This document shows, in pieces, positions 20,353 to 34,500 of a stretch of 64,000 nt of DNA (its first letter is position 1; every line of letters begins with the position of its first letter). The notes below the pieces were generated by a model. The model was not told the DNA's origin. It worked only from the letters and a program-made list of their open reading frames with translations, and made no database searches. The translations under genes and the position numbers were made by a program. This stretch comes from Rhynchosporium graminicola (Eukaryota > Ascomycota > Leotiomycetes > Helotiales > Ploettnerulaceae). The stretch lies in contig FJUW01000028.1 in NCBI GenBank assembly GCA_900074885.1, forward strand, positions 202,339 to 266,338, in the 5' to 3' direction.

Positions 20353-23192
20353 TCCCCAAGAGGGATAGACGACGACGACCTGAAGAACGTATTTATGACC
20401 CACGAAACTTGATGACATGATGGGCCAGGGATGGGAAAGGGAATGGCGGGATAAAGCTCTTGGACACATCAACTACGGCATGGCCATTGCAACAGAACAT
20501 GCGTAAATCGAAAGATATTCCACCCAGTGAACGAGGCAAGGCAAAAAGGACAAAGGCGGAGCGAAGGGGCTCTTGTGTCCGGGAGGTCATGTGTCTGAGC
20601 CTCTATAATTCCATAAGATGGAATCAGGGGAATGCACTCCCTTGGGTTTGGCTGCCATATCAGACTATGAAGAATACAAGAAATACAGAACATCGACAGG
20701 AATAGAGGCAAGTGTTTACAGTATATCAAGATTCCAATATGAAGCGCACTTTGCCATAACGTATTGCTTTGCACATCATACCAGATACATTCTTCAATTC
20801 TTTGTCAAGTTCAGACGCGCCTCAAGTTGAAGCTACAAAGGGCTCATCTACCTGTTGCCGGAAATCCAAGCAATCGAAGCGAATGGAAAAGGCAAAGATG
20901 ATCCAGAAGACGATAGACAGAGATTGTCCAGCATAAGCATTGATAATGATCACTTGAGTTCAGAGAAAGTAATATTGAAAATAGCTAAATTACAGAGAAC
21001 TCGCAGTCGAGCGCAATCAACTGATATGGCTGAAAAGCAGGTAATCTGCTAGAGACTACATGCGTGTTATGATTTTGGTGAAGATATCACTGATATATAT
21101 CACGGGTGCTCATGATAATATCCAAAATGTTCTTACTTTCATTATGCTACAATAGAGATCTTGGATTCTTGTCTATTCTCTTCGCTCTTTTGGCAAACGG
21201 CAAAGAAAAGGAAGGGGTGTAGAGGATTTATGCTACTTTGAGATAATTGCTGTAGAGAGTTGAAAAAAAACGAAGACGGAAGCGTGCCGATGTATTTTTT
21301 TTTTCACGCACATGGACTTTTATTCCTTTGTTTTAGGAGTGCTTGGTGGAGTTAGCCTCAGTCTGTGACTTTGATTTCGGTCTTTTTATTACGCTGCGAT
21401 GGGAAATGTACGTGTCGCGATCTATTCGTTAGGCTGTGAACTGACTAATCAAGCATGTTATACATCAACAAGTCAGTAATTATTCGTTGGGTAGCTTAGT
21501 ACTTGATTCATTTTACTCGCCGTCATAATAAGCCAAAAACTGAAGCGGAATACCGTGTCTAGTGCATATAATATATAAGTGAGATGTAGAAGCTTCTCAG
21601 TCTAGACGTCTATAGCTGTAGCTCATAAACTGTAGCAGTTGTGTCCTAGCCTCAAAGTGACGTCTAGATAGAGATCATGACTCAGGATCTCAGATGTATA
21701 TTCTTGAGTATATGTCGTTGTCCCAAGGCTACCTTGATGCTCAGAGTAAGGCATAGAGTAGTTGAGTGTTGTTGGTTGCATTGCAGTATTAGTTACTATG
21801 GAGAGTCGACTGAAGATATTATCTGAGGAGATCCACACGGACCATATTCGTGACCATGCCCAAGCCCATTATCCTCGCAATAGTCTTGTTTATATTCATT
21901 ATATCATACTATAGTATTGTGTTGAAAAGTCGAGCCTGACCTAAGCGAGTAAACAACCCACACTCTTCACACGGCTCGATAAAGGGACATCTGTAACAAC
22001 ATGCGTATAAGCAGTCATATCTCATATGCAAAAAAACCCCCTCAAAACCTACCCACCTGACTACAGTATCTACAACCCCATGTCCCCTCCCTTGTCTCTT
22101 CCTGCACCCTAAAGTCCTTCTTCCCTGCTTCCATACATATCAACTGCACCTGCAGCATATCATGTACACCCCAGATTAAGACAGCAGCTCGAAGGTACGA
22201 ACCCAAGAACCAAGCTCTTCCGAGGTCTTCTCTGCAAGCTTTCATACTTTCTTCCTCTCCAACCATCAACCTAGATCTTCGATTTCAAGATCCTGCTAGC
22301 ATCATCGACGGGCAGAGCTTTACTCTACTCCTTCCTACATACATGCATACCTAGGTACGCAAAGCTACATCGATCGCCATTTCCTTGACCCGATTCGAAA
22401 ACCAAATCACATCAAATCAAGAACATGGCCTCTTCGTCCCCTAAACTCCATTTCTTCCAGTCCCATCCCCTACACTCCCATCCCCGTCCCAACCCCAAAC
22501 TAATACCCATACCATACCCCATCCAACATTCCCTCCTCAAACCCTCTTCCCTTCCGTGATATCATCAAGTCTCATGGTTTTACAGTCAAAGGAAAGCACA
22601 AGATTCGCCAAGCGCCAAGCCACATTTCGTCCGCCCGGCATCACACATAAGAAAGCGCCAAGTGACCAGGATACTGATAAGAGTACCGCCACATTAGAAC
22701 AGCCAAGATTTCACTTCTCTGGATACGAAGTGCAATTGCGAATACATGCAAGTTCGAGCCTATCCGGGCTCGTCAGCCTTTTTCTCACGAGAGGTATGAA
22801 AAAAGAAGAGAATGAAGGTCATGCTTTGATACTTACTCACAACAAAATTCATATACCTTCGCGAATGGTAGACGAGTACCGGATGGTAAGTGCACGGTCG
22901 CACTTACTCAAGGAGCCCAAAGTAAACACTGCTTGATACCAAAGAAGGCAAATGAGTAGTGAAAATATATATCATGTCTATCAACGATATACATACAAAA
23001 CAAAAGATAAGCTGGTATATATTTCGGCCATAAATGGCAGCACACGGGATATCGCTAAAGGTAACTCCAATTCCAATCAAACCAATGTTCCAACCCCCCT
23101 CTCCAGTCCGAGAATGAGCCTCCGTCTATAACAGATTACTCATCTCCAGGATAAATTATGTAATGATGCAGCAAAGTTCTCGGAAACGCAAT
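20353..23192. other. 2.8-kb gene-poor region
   Basis: No frame here shows a domain. The longest, 22556-22936 (+, 126 codons), is of ordinary shadow length. Visible features are a T run at about 21295-21304, the palindrome ACCTAGGT at 22349-22356, and a pyrimidine-rich stretch at about 22430-22560. A non-coding transcript cannot be excluded from sequence alone. Confidence 0.45.
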
Positions 23193-25003
23193 TTATTGCT
23201 CGTGGGCCAGAGGTTGAGATGGCGGCGTCCCAATCCGACGCTTCTCTTTGATAGCTTCCTCAGCGGCAATACCGTGGCGATCACCCATCACCCCGGTGTG
23301 TTCGTGCCCGCTTGATCCTTCTTCTGGTGAGTGGCCGTTGATCATCTCGCTGTGTGCTGGGATGCCATGACGATCGCTAGGGTTGATGTTGCTCTCAGTC
23401 TTCTCAGGCTCGTCTGTTGCTGGTGTCCAGGCGAGATAATCTCTGCGGACCTCAACGTAATCGTATGCGAACTCTCCAAGCTGGTCGTCATCCATTCCGA
23501 GTAATTCAGCCTCCTCTGATGCACGGAGATGCAGACCGGGGATATAATTGATGGCGTAGGCTAGGATGGCAGATACGACGAAAGAGTAAGCAGTGACGGC
23601 CACAACGTAAGCGACTTGAATGTAGAGCTGCTTGTAGTTGTGGTTGAGCCAGCCGCCATTGATGCCGTTGTTGACGCCATCGAGACCAATGATGTAGTCT
23701 GCGCCGAAGAGTGCGTTGAAGATAAGTCCGACCATACCAGCAACGCCGTGCTCAGCGAACACATCCATGCTGTCATCAATGCGGATCCAGAACTTGACTA
23801 ATCGTTGTTAGCACTCAAAATATAAATTGGAAATACATTCAACTTACTCTTTGTAGCCAAATTGGAAATGATACCGGCACAAATACCAAGAATGATAGAG
23901 GCCCAAGGAGTGATGAATCCAGAAGCTGGAGTAGCGGCTACGAGACCTGAAATGCATCCGGAACACCAGCCAACCATGGACCATTTCCTCGCAAGACGGT
24001 AATCCATAAGACACCAAGAGATCGAACCGAACATGGCGGTTAAGCATGAGTTCCAGCATGCCATGACAGCGCGCAAGTTTGCTCCGAAAGCAGATCCACC
24101 GTTGAAGCCCAACCATCCGAACCACAGAAGAATCGTGCCGAGAGTGATGAGAGAGACGTTGTGAGGGCGGAAGTTTAGCATCATCTTCTCTTGACGTCTG
24201 CCGAGAACCATGGAGTATGCCAAAGCAGACATACCGGAAACGATCTCGACGGGTCCACCTCCTGCGTAGTCGAGAACACCGTACTTGAACGCCCATCCAT
24301 TGATATTCCAAACCCAGCAAGCGACTGGGCAGTAGACGACTGTCGCCCAAGCGAAAATGAAAACCAAGGCGGGGATCAGACGACCACGCTCAGCAACAGC
24401 CCCCATAACAATAGCTGCCGTAACACCGCAGAATTGAAGCTTGGTAAAGTCAGCAGGTTCTTGGATAACCGTGAGCTATAATTGGAAGCTTACTTGGTAG
24501 AACGAGTACAAAAGCTCTGGAATAAGTGGTGATCCTGGAGAAGGCGTCCCGAGAGTGTGCATCAAGCCGAAGTGTCCCAGATTTCCAATGTAACCGTTTG
24601 TTGCAGATGCGCTGAAAGCGAGCGAGTATCCCCAGAAGTACCATTGGAAGGTAATGATCGAGAAAGATGCCATACACGCCCAAATCATAGACAGAGCAGA
24701 CTTCCGTCTCGCGAGACCAGAATATAAGAAGCCCAGGCCCGGTACCATGACCAGGACCATAGCAGAGCAGATGAGGATATACGCCTGGTCACCGGAGGAG
24801 AACCATTGATTCAGATTCTCGGTAGCTGTTTAAAGATCGCGTCAGTAAAGTACAAGAACATATTTGTATGCGGTAATTATGGGGATGCTGAGTGTGTTGC
24901 GCTGAAAGGGCCTCTTACCAGAATCACCACCGTCGAAGCCAGTGCCATTGTATTGCGTGGGTGGGCCAGTCCACGCATAATTGGGAGCATATCCTGAAGA
25001 CAT
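23193..25003 (-). CDS. MEP: Ammonium transporter, Mep/Amt family (Glu-type)
   Basis: Predicted 537-residue protein from four exons: 25003-24919, 24825-24494, 24439-23848 and 23797-23193; all phases match. Eleven membrane helices of the Amt/Mep/Rh fold are recognisable. They include MVPGLGFLYSGLARRKSAL, TFQWYFWGYSLAF, the LQFCGVTAAIVMGAVAERG block, LWFGWLGFNGGSAFGANL and AGIISNLATK. Of the pore twin histidines, the second is present (His353 in VFAEHGVAG), but the first is Glu204 (DYAGGGPVEIVSG). Glu at this site is known from yeast Mep1 and Mep3, whereas Mep2 sensors keep His. The long cytosolic tail (about 430-537) starts with the conserved acidic segment MDDDQLGEFAYDYVEV. Role: uptake of ammonium across the plasma membrane. 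Several GATA-factor-type sites lie upstream (25160-26009). Confidence 0.93.
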
Positions 25004-25159
25004 CGTGTGCGATAGTTGTGCTGCTCAAATGGAAATTCCGCGAGCAGAAATGCCAAAGTCCCGAAAGCGGCAGGGTCAGGGCGATTACCGGAAGGCGCGT
25101 CCAGACGTCTTTGGCTCAGGATACACAAAGACTGTTGCTGGTGATCCAAAAAGAAGGTC

Positions 25160-26009
25160 TTATCATAGGCCAAGGTACAGATTGGGTATCCAGCAACCGA
25201 AACCCTTTCAAGTGCAAGTGGGAGGACAGAAGTATAAGTAGGGAGGGCCGCCAAGTAGATAGAGGCGTTCCTGTCAACCTAGCTGGCTATTGTCTGGCGT
25301 CGGCGAAGTTGGGCGTTTGGGGACGATTAGAGTTAGCTGGGCCAAACTACTCTACACTGCGCATGGGATGGGATGGGTGGAAACCGAGGGGAACGTGGGA
25401 GATGGGAAGGGGATCTGGGTCCTTTAGTAGTCCTCCCGCCGCGCCGGTGTGTTGCAATCCACGGTTGATGATATGGTTTGGTTCGGGCTTGTTGACCCTC
25501 CCACGCACCCACTTTATTATTATGGATAGACGCCACGCTGGAGCTGGAGCTGGAACTGGAGATGAGATGAGATGATATGAGACGAGACGGCAGGATAGGA
25601 CAGGACGAGATACCGAGAGGGCAAAAAGGCATACCCAGGGTATTGGACCTGATAGACATGGGAAAGCACAGCACAGCATAGCAAGGCCCGTAGAAGATTC
25701 TAAGCTGTGGGCAAAAGTGCAAGGCCTGCCCATGTCCGTACTCGACATCCAATCATAAATGTTCATGATACAATAATAGATAAGCATTTCCGTATCCTCG
25801 ATGCCCTGGCGACTTGAAGGTGCGCTGTTAACAGCTGTGCAAGAGATCTAGAACTAGGACTACGACTACGACTAGGACGACGACTAGGACCACGACCGAC
25901 TGACTGACTACCTAGGAGTTGACGCTTGGTCCGTCCCGCCAGATCTGCGCTGCGCCGGATATGGGCGGCCTGGCTGGCTGGCTGGTCTTGTGCCTATCGC
26001 ACCTTATCT
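25160..26009. promoter_or_regulatory. GATA-type sites upstream of the ammonium transporter
   Basis: HGATAR sites occur at 25160-25165 (TGATAA on -), 25257-25262 (AGATAG on +), 25650-25655 (TGATAG on +), 25994-25999 (CGATAG on -) and 26004-26009 (AGATAA on -). Fungal nitrogen regulators of the AreA/NIT2 type bind this sequence and control Mep genes. About three sites per kb are expected by chance, so five is only weak support. Confidence 0.3.
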
Positions 26010-26059
26010 CTGGGAAGCTGACCCTGGCTGGAGACAGCCTCATTCGTCGCTTCCACCCA

Positions 26060-26079
26060 GGTAGGTAGGTAGGTAGGTA
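26060..26079. repeat. (GGTA)5 microsatellite
   Basis: Five perfect GGTA units. Shorter GTAG/GGTA runs recur in other intergenic parts of the window (about 9333-9350, 55349-55357 and 56909-56917). Confidence 0.8.
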
Positions 26080-28590
26080 CCAACCAAGTATGTACGGAGT
26101 ATGGATGTACTGTATACTGTATGCTCTGTCTAGGACACCCCCGTGTGCCGCGTTTTGTGCACTTCTTCAACAGTCGGGTAGGATCAATCATGAGAGAGCC
26201 CCCCCCCCAAATACCAACCAGTGAGTGATACCTGTACAATCACTACAGCCCGTCCGCGCGGGTTGACATGTCCAGGTTGTGGCATGCATGCATGCATTGG
26301 ATGGAGTTTTGGTCGCGGCTGCTCCGGTTCGGTACTTATAAGCGGTCGGTGACACAGGGCCGTGAGTAAAACCTTGAGATTCATAGATTCATATCGAGGC
26401 TCGGCGAGCTATTGGGTGGATGGATGGATTGTAAGAGGCCATCCCGGTGACGTTCTATTGTCCTGCCTGTGTACTGCGAACTCGCGGCAGCACGTGAAAG
26501 CATCGTCAGCACAGAGCATCCATCGATCGCCATAGAAAGAAGATTCGGAATAAGTGAGTGTGCACTTCTTGACCACTGGGTGATTCCATGCAGACCTTGG
26601 CTCACTCCTGTCCAAGATTGCGTGCACAAAGCAGTATAAAGTAACATGAACAAGACAGCATCCGGCTCACGGAAAATTGCGCTTCAATGGCGGAATTTCC
26701 ACATCTTTCTCTCTTGGTGTTTTTGCTCCAGTCGTCCCATGGACTCAGGCATGAACTCCGTATATAGAGACTAGTGGGCTAGCTGGGCAGTGAAATGTAT
26801 GTTTCAATACAGCAGCACGGTATCAAACAGCTCCAGACATCTTCTATTTAGAAGATATACCCGGTTGAGAGGCGCATTGCTTGCAACGGCTGGCTCGTTG
26901 ATTGGTGACCTTGAAGATCGGATATCTCCAATAGCTAATTTCAAAGTGTAAAAAAACCGCCGTATCAAAGAGCAACTATGCTGTCCCGGGGCGCGTGTAA
27001 TAATAACACACACACACCGTGGCAGTAGCAAGCTCATGACATATCATACCAGGCAGGACTAGACATACCTCCAAGCAAGACACAAGTCTTTGACGTCGAT
27101 CAAGTCTACCTGGTCAAGAAGAAGGACATTTCAGTAGCATGCGTGATCTCAACTGCCCTCGTGTTCACGGCGGTCTAAGGACCGGCAGCAAGCCATCTAC
27201 TTATCTCTCTGCATGTAAAGCTGACGCTATCCTGCAGCAGGAAACTCTCCTCACGTACATTGACTTGCGTACGCGGGCAATAATAAAGTTTTTAGCTCTA
27301 CAGTAGACCAGCAGCGATCTGCATTTTTGCACCTTCGTTCCTCACTCACCAAACAAATATCAGAGTTTTTCGCTCCGTCGCCCAGCTCCTTGCTCATCTC
27401 ATCTAATAAACATTCGCTACAAGACATCCACCACACAACACCACACAAATCTGAAAGTGCATTTTCACTTTTCCGCTCTCCCGTCCAGAGACACGAGGAG
27501 ACTACCACAAATTCAATCAGCTAATTGGTTGTCTCAGCTCCGATGCAACAAAACAGACAGGCATGACGTCCGATTCGATACGATTCGCACTTGAAAACCT
27601 AAGATAGGTGAATACCTAAAGCGGACAAGCTTCCAACAGCCTTATCTAGCCAATCAGGTCGAGGGAGCATTACAAAATTGCTTGACTGCAATTGTGCACT
27701 TTGACTGATTCCTAATCTGGGGCCAAGGGAGTCCGCTTCAGGGGGTATTATGAAGAGTCGGGTCCTGCTGGCCCCACCCACACCGGCCTGCGGCATATGA
27801 GAACCGTGTTTCCGGGATTCTGGAAGCTGTGGAAGAAAGAAGCCGAGATGCGAGAGTCCAGGTCGTGCCTCAATTTCGAGAGAACAGGTATATGAATGAA
27901 TTAAACATGGACTTTATGTTACAAGTAGAAGTAATCTCTAGACCGTGCTTTTTAAATCCGCAAATCTCCACCATAGTATTGAACTTTGGTGAGTCGCGGG
28001 CATGAATCGTAGGAAGATTATTTGTCCTCGGGCATCGAAGCTTTCAAGCACTATCATCTGTGCAAGATGAGCCAAGGAGTCTTGAGATAACAATGATGGG
28101 TCTAGAAGTCTGCAAATATCAACAGGTGAGAGTACTATAACTCTTGAAGTCTTAGCAAACACTTGGTATCTTGTTAGAGTTTAGTGACGTGTTTGTGGGA
28201 ATACCCATTTGTGAAAAGAACGGTCTATGATTTCAGGCTCACACAGAAAATACTGCCTAGGTAGTAGCCTCGACGTGGGGGCCACGCTTGCCTTGCTCCA
28301 GCATCGGATGTAAGGCTGTAAGGCTGTAAGGACATTACACAATCCTCGTTCTTTAACACGCAGGTATACCTACCTGTATTCGTTGTCTTCCTGTGATGGG
28401 CATGGTCAATATATGGGTTTAGTATTCAACTTGAAACCAGAACTACAATTAAGAAATCACGTCAATTACTTCAAAGTAAAAGCTCGACAAAATTACTTTA
28501 CATCCTACAAATCGTCATCCCTTTTTCAATATTCAAAAAACGCCATCGGTATAATGCAATCATAAACCACGCCGAAAGGAAATCGCCAAT

Positions 28591-31500
28591 CTAAATCACA
28601 CTATCTCCCGCAGGCATTGAGCTCTGCATCGATATCTTCGATGTGTTGCTTTCTGGTGCTAACAGTCTGACCGTCTTCTTGGGTTTGGCAACCAAGACTT
28701 GGGCAGGGCACACAACAATCTCCTCGTCTCCTTCCCCACTGTCATCGCCTTTCTTGACGACCAACGGGAAGAGAACGATTCTCACAACTGCCTTTTGGCT
28801 CTCCAGCTCTTCATTGGAGACGGTATCTCCACTACGTTCGTTCATCAACGCTGCGTTGAATGATACTTTACTTGCTAAGTCTCCATTGGCATCGTACTCT
28901 GGCTGAAGAGGTGGCAGCATCATATATTCTGCACGTTGACATCTCATCTCAACTGATAGATCGACGGCGGCTTTCATGACTCTAGTCAACTGCTCCTCGA
29001 TCTGTGCTTCGAGGTGACTTGGCGGTGGCAGAATCTCCGACAAGGTCTCGAGAACTGCATGCACGACAGCCCTTGTATCTTGTTCACGTTGGGACTGGAA
29101 CGCCTCGCGTTTGGCCAAGAGAGTTAGAGTTGTCGCACGCCATTGATGGACTGCCGATGCAGGTCCAACTTCTGACAGCGTCTTCTCCAAAGATTTGAGC
29201 TTCTGCCTCTGCTCTCTATCCATACCGAAGAGGTATCTCGTGAATATAAATTCCCATACCATGGTCATTGTCATCGACATGAAGACATCCCTACGCTTGA
29301 CCCGATCTGCGAGGTAGTTATCAACGTCCGATCCGTCTAGAATTGCATTATCGAGCCGATCAATAGTCTTGTCATTGTTGATCTCGCTCGTAAGCCTGCA
29401 AGCTCGCATGTCGGAGAATTTCGAAAACCTAAGGACCCATTGTTGAACATGCTGGCATAGTTGCTGGCACGCGTTGTCAAAGTAGTCCTCGTCTCTGACA
29501 GTAAGGAATTCGAGGTCGTTCGCTTTGGATGCAAGGATTTGTCTTTGCATGTCCCGAATTTGCTCTTTGGCTGCATCCAACTCGGCGCGCAATTGTGCTA
29601 TTTCGCGGTCTTTATTTGATATCGCATTCTGCACCTCGTTCTTGATAATGCTGTCCATGCCGGCTGTTAGATTCTCATGTGCTTCGCGTGCTTCTTGCAG
29701 CTCTCGCGCAGTCTGTGTATGCTGAGACTCAAGCACACCGTATTGATCTCCATGCTGTCCCGCAATTGTCATGTTCGCACTGGTCAACCCTGTATTGACT
29801 TCGGAAAGTCTTGTAACTTCGTTTTGTAGCCACTCAAGGGTCCGCTTGAGGCTGTCGATTTCGGCATCCCTTTCGACCAAAGCAGACGGCGCATTCTGAC
29901 CGGACTGCAAGGCATAATCGGCTTGAGCTTTAGCCTCAGCAAGCATACGATTTTCGGCAGCTAATTGTTCGAGTTTCTGTTCAAGATCTAGTACTTGCAT
30001 GCTTTGTCGTCGGCGCATCGAATGGGGTCGAGTCGGAGATCGTGGTGAGCCCATGCGGCCTTCACCGAAGCCGTCCTATCATTGGCGCATCAGTACAATT
30101 CGAGCGGATCATCACCAACTCAACTTACATAGACATCTGCCATGTCTTTGGCCCGCGCCCGACCCTCGTTTGCCGTTGGATTTGCTGTGTTGACAGCTGA
30201 TGTAGAATTTGCGGAGGTTGCAAGCTCAGCTTCCTTGGCGAGATCCAGCTTAGACCGTTGGCTGAGAGATCTTAGGTCTCCACTTTTCCGATCGCTCCTT
30301 CTGAGTGGTGGGGTTCCGGATCTGTTGCTAGTGGAACTGTCAGGTCTGTTTATGTCTGGCGTGCGAAGTCGATTGATATTGGGATTGGATGTTGATCTTT
30401 GACTTTGCGCGCTGCCAGGACGCTGTTCTTGACTGTGTTTTCGTGCGGCGGCAAATCCCAGAGTCGCTCCTGCAATGACTGCACCAGCTTCCATGTCACT
30501 AAATCCCTTGGACCGCTCTGCCTTGGGTCTTGGAGAAGAGGTGAGTTCAGCATATTTGGCTTCCTTGGGTCGATCAGATTTGGCGGAGGTGCTCGATTGC
30601 TTGACTTCCTTGTGCGTCTCCTCAGACTGTGATGGTGGGACCTCCGAATGGTAGTCATTCTTGCGGCTTTCGCCTTTGCTCCTCTCTAAGGATCGCGACG
30701 ATGTCGATTCTGGGTAGCCACCAAATTCCGATACACGAGATGTGATCCTTTCGGAAGACCAAGACGACGAAATCTTAGGTTTTGGAGTTCGAGGTAAGTC
30801 TGCAGGTTCAGATTGTTGGAATTGCTGCATCCTTTGCTTAACTAGACTTTGTCCCTCTGTATTTCGCGAGCCATGAACCGTAGAGGTCCGGTGAAGATCT
30901 GTGTGTTGGTCATCCTTGCCCCGTTGTGAAGGGAGGTCTCGGCTTGTCGTCTCTTCATGGTGGTCTTTTGTAGGAGTGCACCTCTGCGCTTGGTAGAAAT
31001 TGGTAGCTGTTTCGCCTTTGGGTCGCTTGGAATCATGAGACCCAGACGACGGCTGCTCCTTGATATGATGCTTTTCATGATAATTGGAATCTTTCGTTCT
31101 CTGAGATTTGCCCAGATTGGCAGTCTCGGAATCTTCATCCACAGACGGCCACGATAGTCTTTCTAGCGCATCGTCGGAATGCTTGACTGGAGCTCGCGTC
31201 TTCTCTGCAGGCGAGAGTTCACGCAGATGCACACCGCTATCACGTATATGCTCATGATTGTCTACAAAGCCTCCCTGCATTGGATTAGGAGAACCAGTGA
31301 CAAATCCGCTGTCCCTATTCGCGTCCACATCGCGGCCATGGTAATCATTCGTCTCTAGTTGAGTTGAGCTCTCTTCGTGCACGATCGGAAGGTCAGAGAG
31401 CCTGGAATAGAAGGATCTGCTCTGAGGCCGCTCTATTTGAAGATTTCGAGGACTTTCTTGTGTGGACACTTCCCTGTTGCTGTGCTGCTGATCGAACAAA

Positions 31501-34500
31501 TCTCTTCGTGGAGTGAAGACCTGTTCTTGGCTGATCTGTGACTGATCAATTGAGCCTCCTCTACCCGTAGAAGCCCCAAAAACTGTTGGCGAGTCCAAAG
31601 CAGACGATTGGGCGACTGGCTGAGCTAAGTCGTTGTCTTGCGAAGCCTCAAAATCCCAGGTATTGGAGGCGCTATTCTTTTTCCTTTTGTACTTTTTCTT
31701 GCTAGAAGAGACAACGAATTCTTCGGCTGGGTCGCTCGACTCGCGATGTAGATCTGAATGGTAGCGTTGGTCCGAATATTCTTGACTCGAGGAAGGATAA
31801 ACTTCTGGCGCAGGACTGTGATCGTTACTTAGGTGTAGCTCTGGCTGTGTAATAAAGGTTGAGGAGCTTGGCCTGATAGCTTCTGTTGAGGAGGTAGCGA
31901 GTGACCGATCATTCGTAGGTTCTTCTCGAACTAATTCCGAGATCGCGGCCGGCTGTTCTTCATGTTGTGGAGGCGACCAGAAGCCATCGCTATCATCGTC
32001 TATTTCCTTTTCTTCTTCGTGTATCTTGGGATCGGCACCTTCCCATAGCGCTGGATCGTCAAAGATATCTTCCTCGCGGGGAGCTCTGCGGTCGATGCTT
32101 TTCTTCTTCTTGTCTTTCTTTGAAAGCTTCTTCGTGGGAGTTGAAGTTTCTGATATATCCAAGAGGGCCGCACCAGCGATAGCAGCCCCTGATGCTATGA
32201 TTGCCGGAAGTTTACTCGATCCCGCTTTTGGGCTGTCATTGAGATCTCGGCTCTCAATCGAGGGGAAGGATTCTGCCACCGGCGTGGACACTGATGAAAT
32301 GGAATTTCTTTTCGTTCCCTTTTTGCCTTTCTTACTAGGACGTATGAAATCGTCTACCGGGGTCGAATCAACGGTGGGTGCAATATGTGAAAGAGATTGA
32401 TCTTTGGCGATTTCTTCGATGATAGGCACATCTCTAACAACTTTTGCTTCCTCAATTTCGTCTGCCCAGGAAGTTAACGGTGCGGGCACAGAATCCTTAC
32501 TTTCGCTTGCCACGTCAACAACTGATTTTCGCTTCTTCTTGTCCTTTTTTGAAAGCTTCCGTGATAGATCGCTAGTAAACAGGTCTTGCTCTTCAGAATT
32601 GGTCTCAAACAAGACAGGGCTAGTACCTCGGGCTTGTCCAGGAATGGATGGCAATTCCTCGTGCTCAAGGGAAGTAAACAGACGTGGCTGGGCAGGAGTA
32701 CTTGGCCCACTGTCAGTATCAGCTTGAGCTTCCTTCCGATTTTGTTTCGCCTTTGCCTTAGTAGGACTTAAATTGAAATCACCATCGGATGGCTGTCGGA
32801 TTTGTAAGTCCTCATCCTTGGCAAATGATTGCGGTTGTGGCTCTTCCGATCCTTTGATGTCTTCTTGAGATTCTTTAGTCTTTGCTGTTGGGGTAACTTC
32901 CGATAGGCTTTCAGATACGTCCTGGGATGGCGTTTCTTCGATGGGGGTAGAGATTCCGGACTTGCGTTTCTTATCTTTCTTTGATAATTTCAAAGGTTTG
33001 GATGTGAAGGTAAATTCGTCGTCTTCAGGCAGCTGATCCTGCGTTTCTGTACCCGTCTCTTGCGGAACGTGGGGAATCTGGCCAGTCTCAGTCTCATGAG
33101 GAGCGGGCTGATCCTTGTCAAAAGCCTCGGATGCAACAATGTCGGGCCGATCAACAGTATCTTTGGAGGGACTGGATTTCTCTGCGAAAGCTTGGCCATC
33201 TTCAACCGGGGTAGAGAGTCCTGACTTGCGCTTTTTGTCTTTCTTCGATTTTTTCTTTGATAAGGAGCCCCACTCATCAATCGGTTCTTCAGTAGCGACC
33301 GGATCTGGTTTCAAGTTACGGCCTGATAATTCCTCGACGATGGGTGTGGTATGTGCTGGAGCGGTCGATGGTTCCGCTAGATCTGGCTGGTCTTGCTCGG
33401 GCAAGCTTCCCAAATTCTGACCAGCATTACTCGAAACTCCGGACTTTTGCTTCTTGTTTTTCTTGTCCTTCTTCCCCTTTTTCGTTGGCAAAGAGCTCCA
33501 TTCATCATCATCTTGGTTTTCAGCTTCTTTTGTCACTTGGCTAGGAAGCTCTGGCTCATCTATTGAAGCTCGGGATTGCTGAACAGGATTCGAGGAAATT
33601 TGATTGATAGGCAATGAAGGTTCCTCGACAGGTGTCAATAGGCCCGACTTCGTCTTGTCTTTCTTTTTCTTCTTCGAAGAGGTTCCACAGTCATCTGCTT
33701 GGTAATCATCGACAAGATCTTTCGTCGTATCATGAGCACCAGGTGGGGTATCGGTCGACACGACCTCCAGGTGCTCAGCTGTCTCGGGAGGGGCTAGGGA
33801 TGGAAGAGACGACCCAGTTCTTGCAACTGATGGAGATCGCTCGGCCATTTCCTTTTTGTTATCCTTTGATTTCTTTGGAGGCGTTGCCGATTCGTCAGCA
33901 GGCTCATTGAGGGTGTCTTCAGTCATATCCTGATTGAGCTCTCTCGAATTGTCCAGCACTGCATCAATATTTTGTGCTTTCTCGGCCGATGCTTCAGTTC
34001 CTGACAGTGGCAGAGTCTCAACGGTCGGTGTTGATGTTCCCGACTTGCGAGACTTCTTTTTATCCTTCTTTGACTTTGGTGCTGAGAAGTTCCATTCATC
34101 TTGCTCATCGATGACATCTACAACTGGCCCAGAGCTGTGATCTTCTGGCTTGTCAGATGGAGACACATATTGTTGGACAGGGTCAGCAGATGTTGCACGA
34201 GATTTATCAAGTGGCAAGGGCTCCTCAATTGGGGTTGAGAAACTTGACTTGCGATTCTTCTTGCCTTTTCCCTTCGATTGCTTGACAGGTACCGAACCCC
34301 AAATATCGTCGGAATTTTCGATCACTCCTTCCATCTCGATGGCCGCGGGCTGCTTGATAGGCTCCGCAGATTCGTTATCTAGAGCTGGCAGAGTGGAGGG
34401 TTGGTCAGACTCGAGAAAGTCGCGATCCGCAATAGGCTCTGCCTGCTCAATTGGTGTTACGATACCCGAGCTTCGCTTTGATTTATCCTTTTTGCTTTTC

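Larger units (their letters stand above)
25004..28590. other. 3.6-kb gene-poor region upstream of the Mep gene
   Basis: No gene is supported. It holds several simple repeats: an imperfect ACGACTAGG-type run (about 25852-25910), GGTA x5 (26060-26079), a C run (about 26201-26209), a CA run (27006-27017) and AAGGCTGT repeats (about 28312-28330). The left part is the Mep promoter; the right end is the 3' side of the giant tether gene. Confidence 0.45.

Noticed and set aside
22556..22936. 126-codon plus frame in the gene-poor region
   Set aside because: Its composition and length are typical of chance; no motif, signal peptide or intron supports it.
25652..25787. 146-codon minus frame upstream of the Mep gene
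   Set aside because: It lies in simple-repeat-rich promoter sequence and shows no conserved feature.
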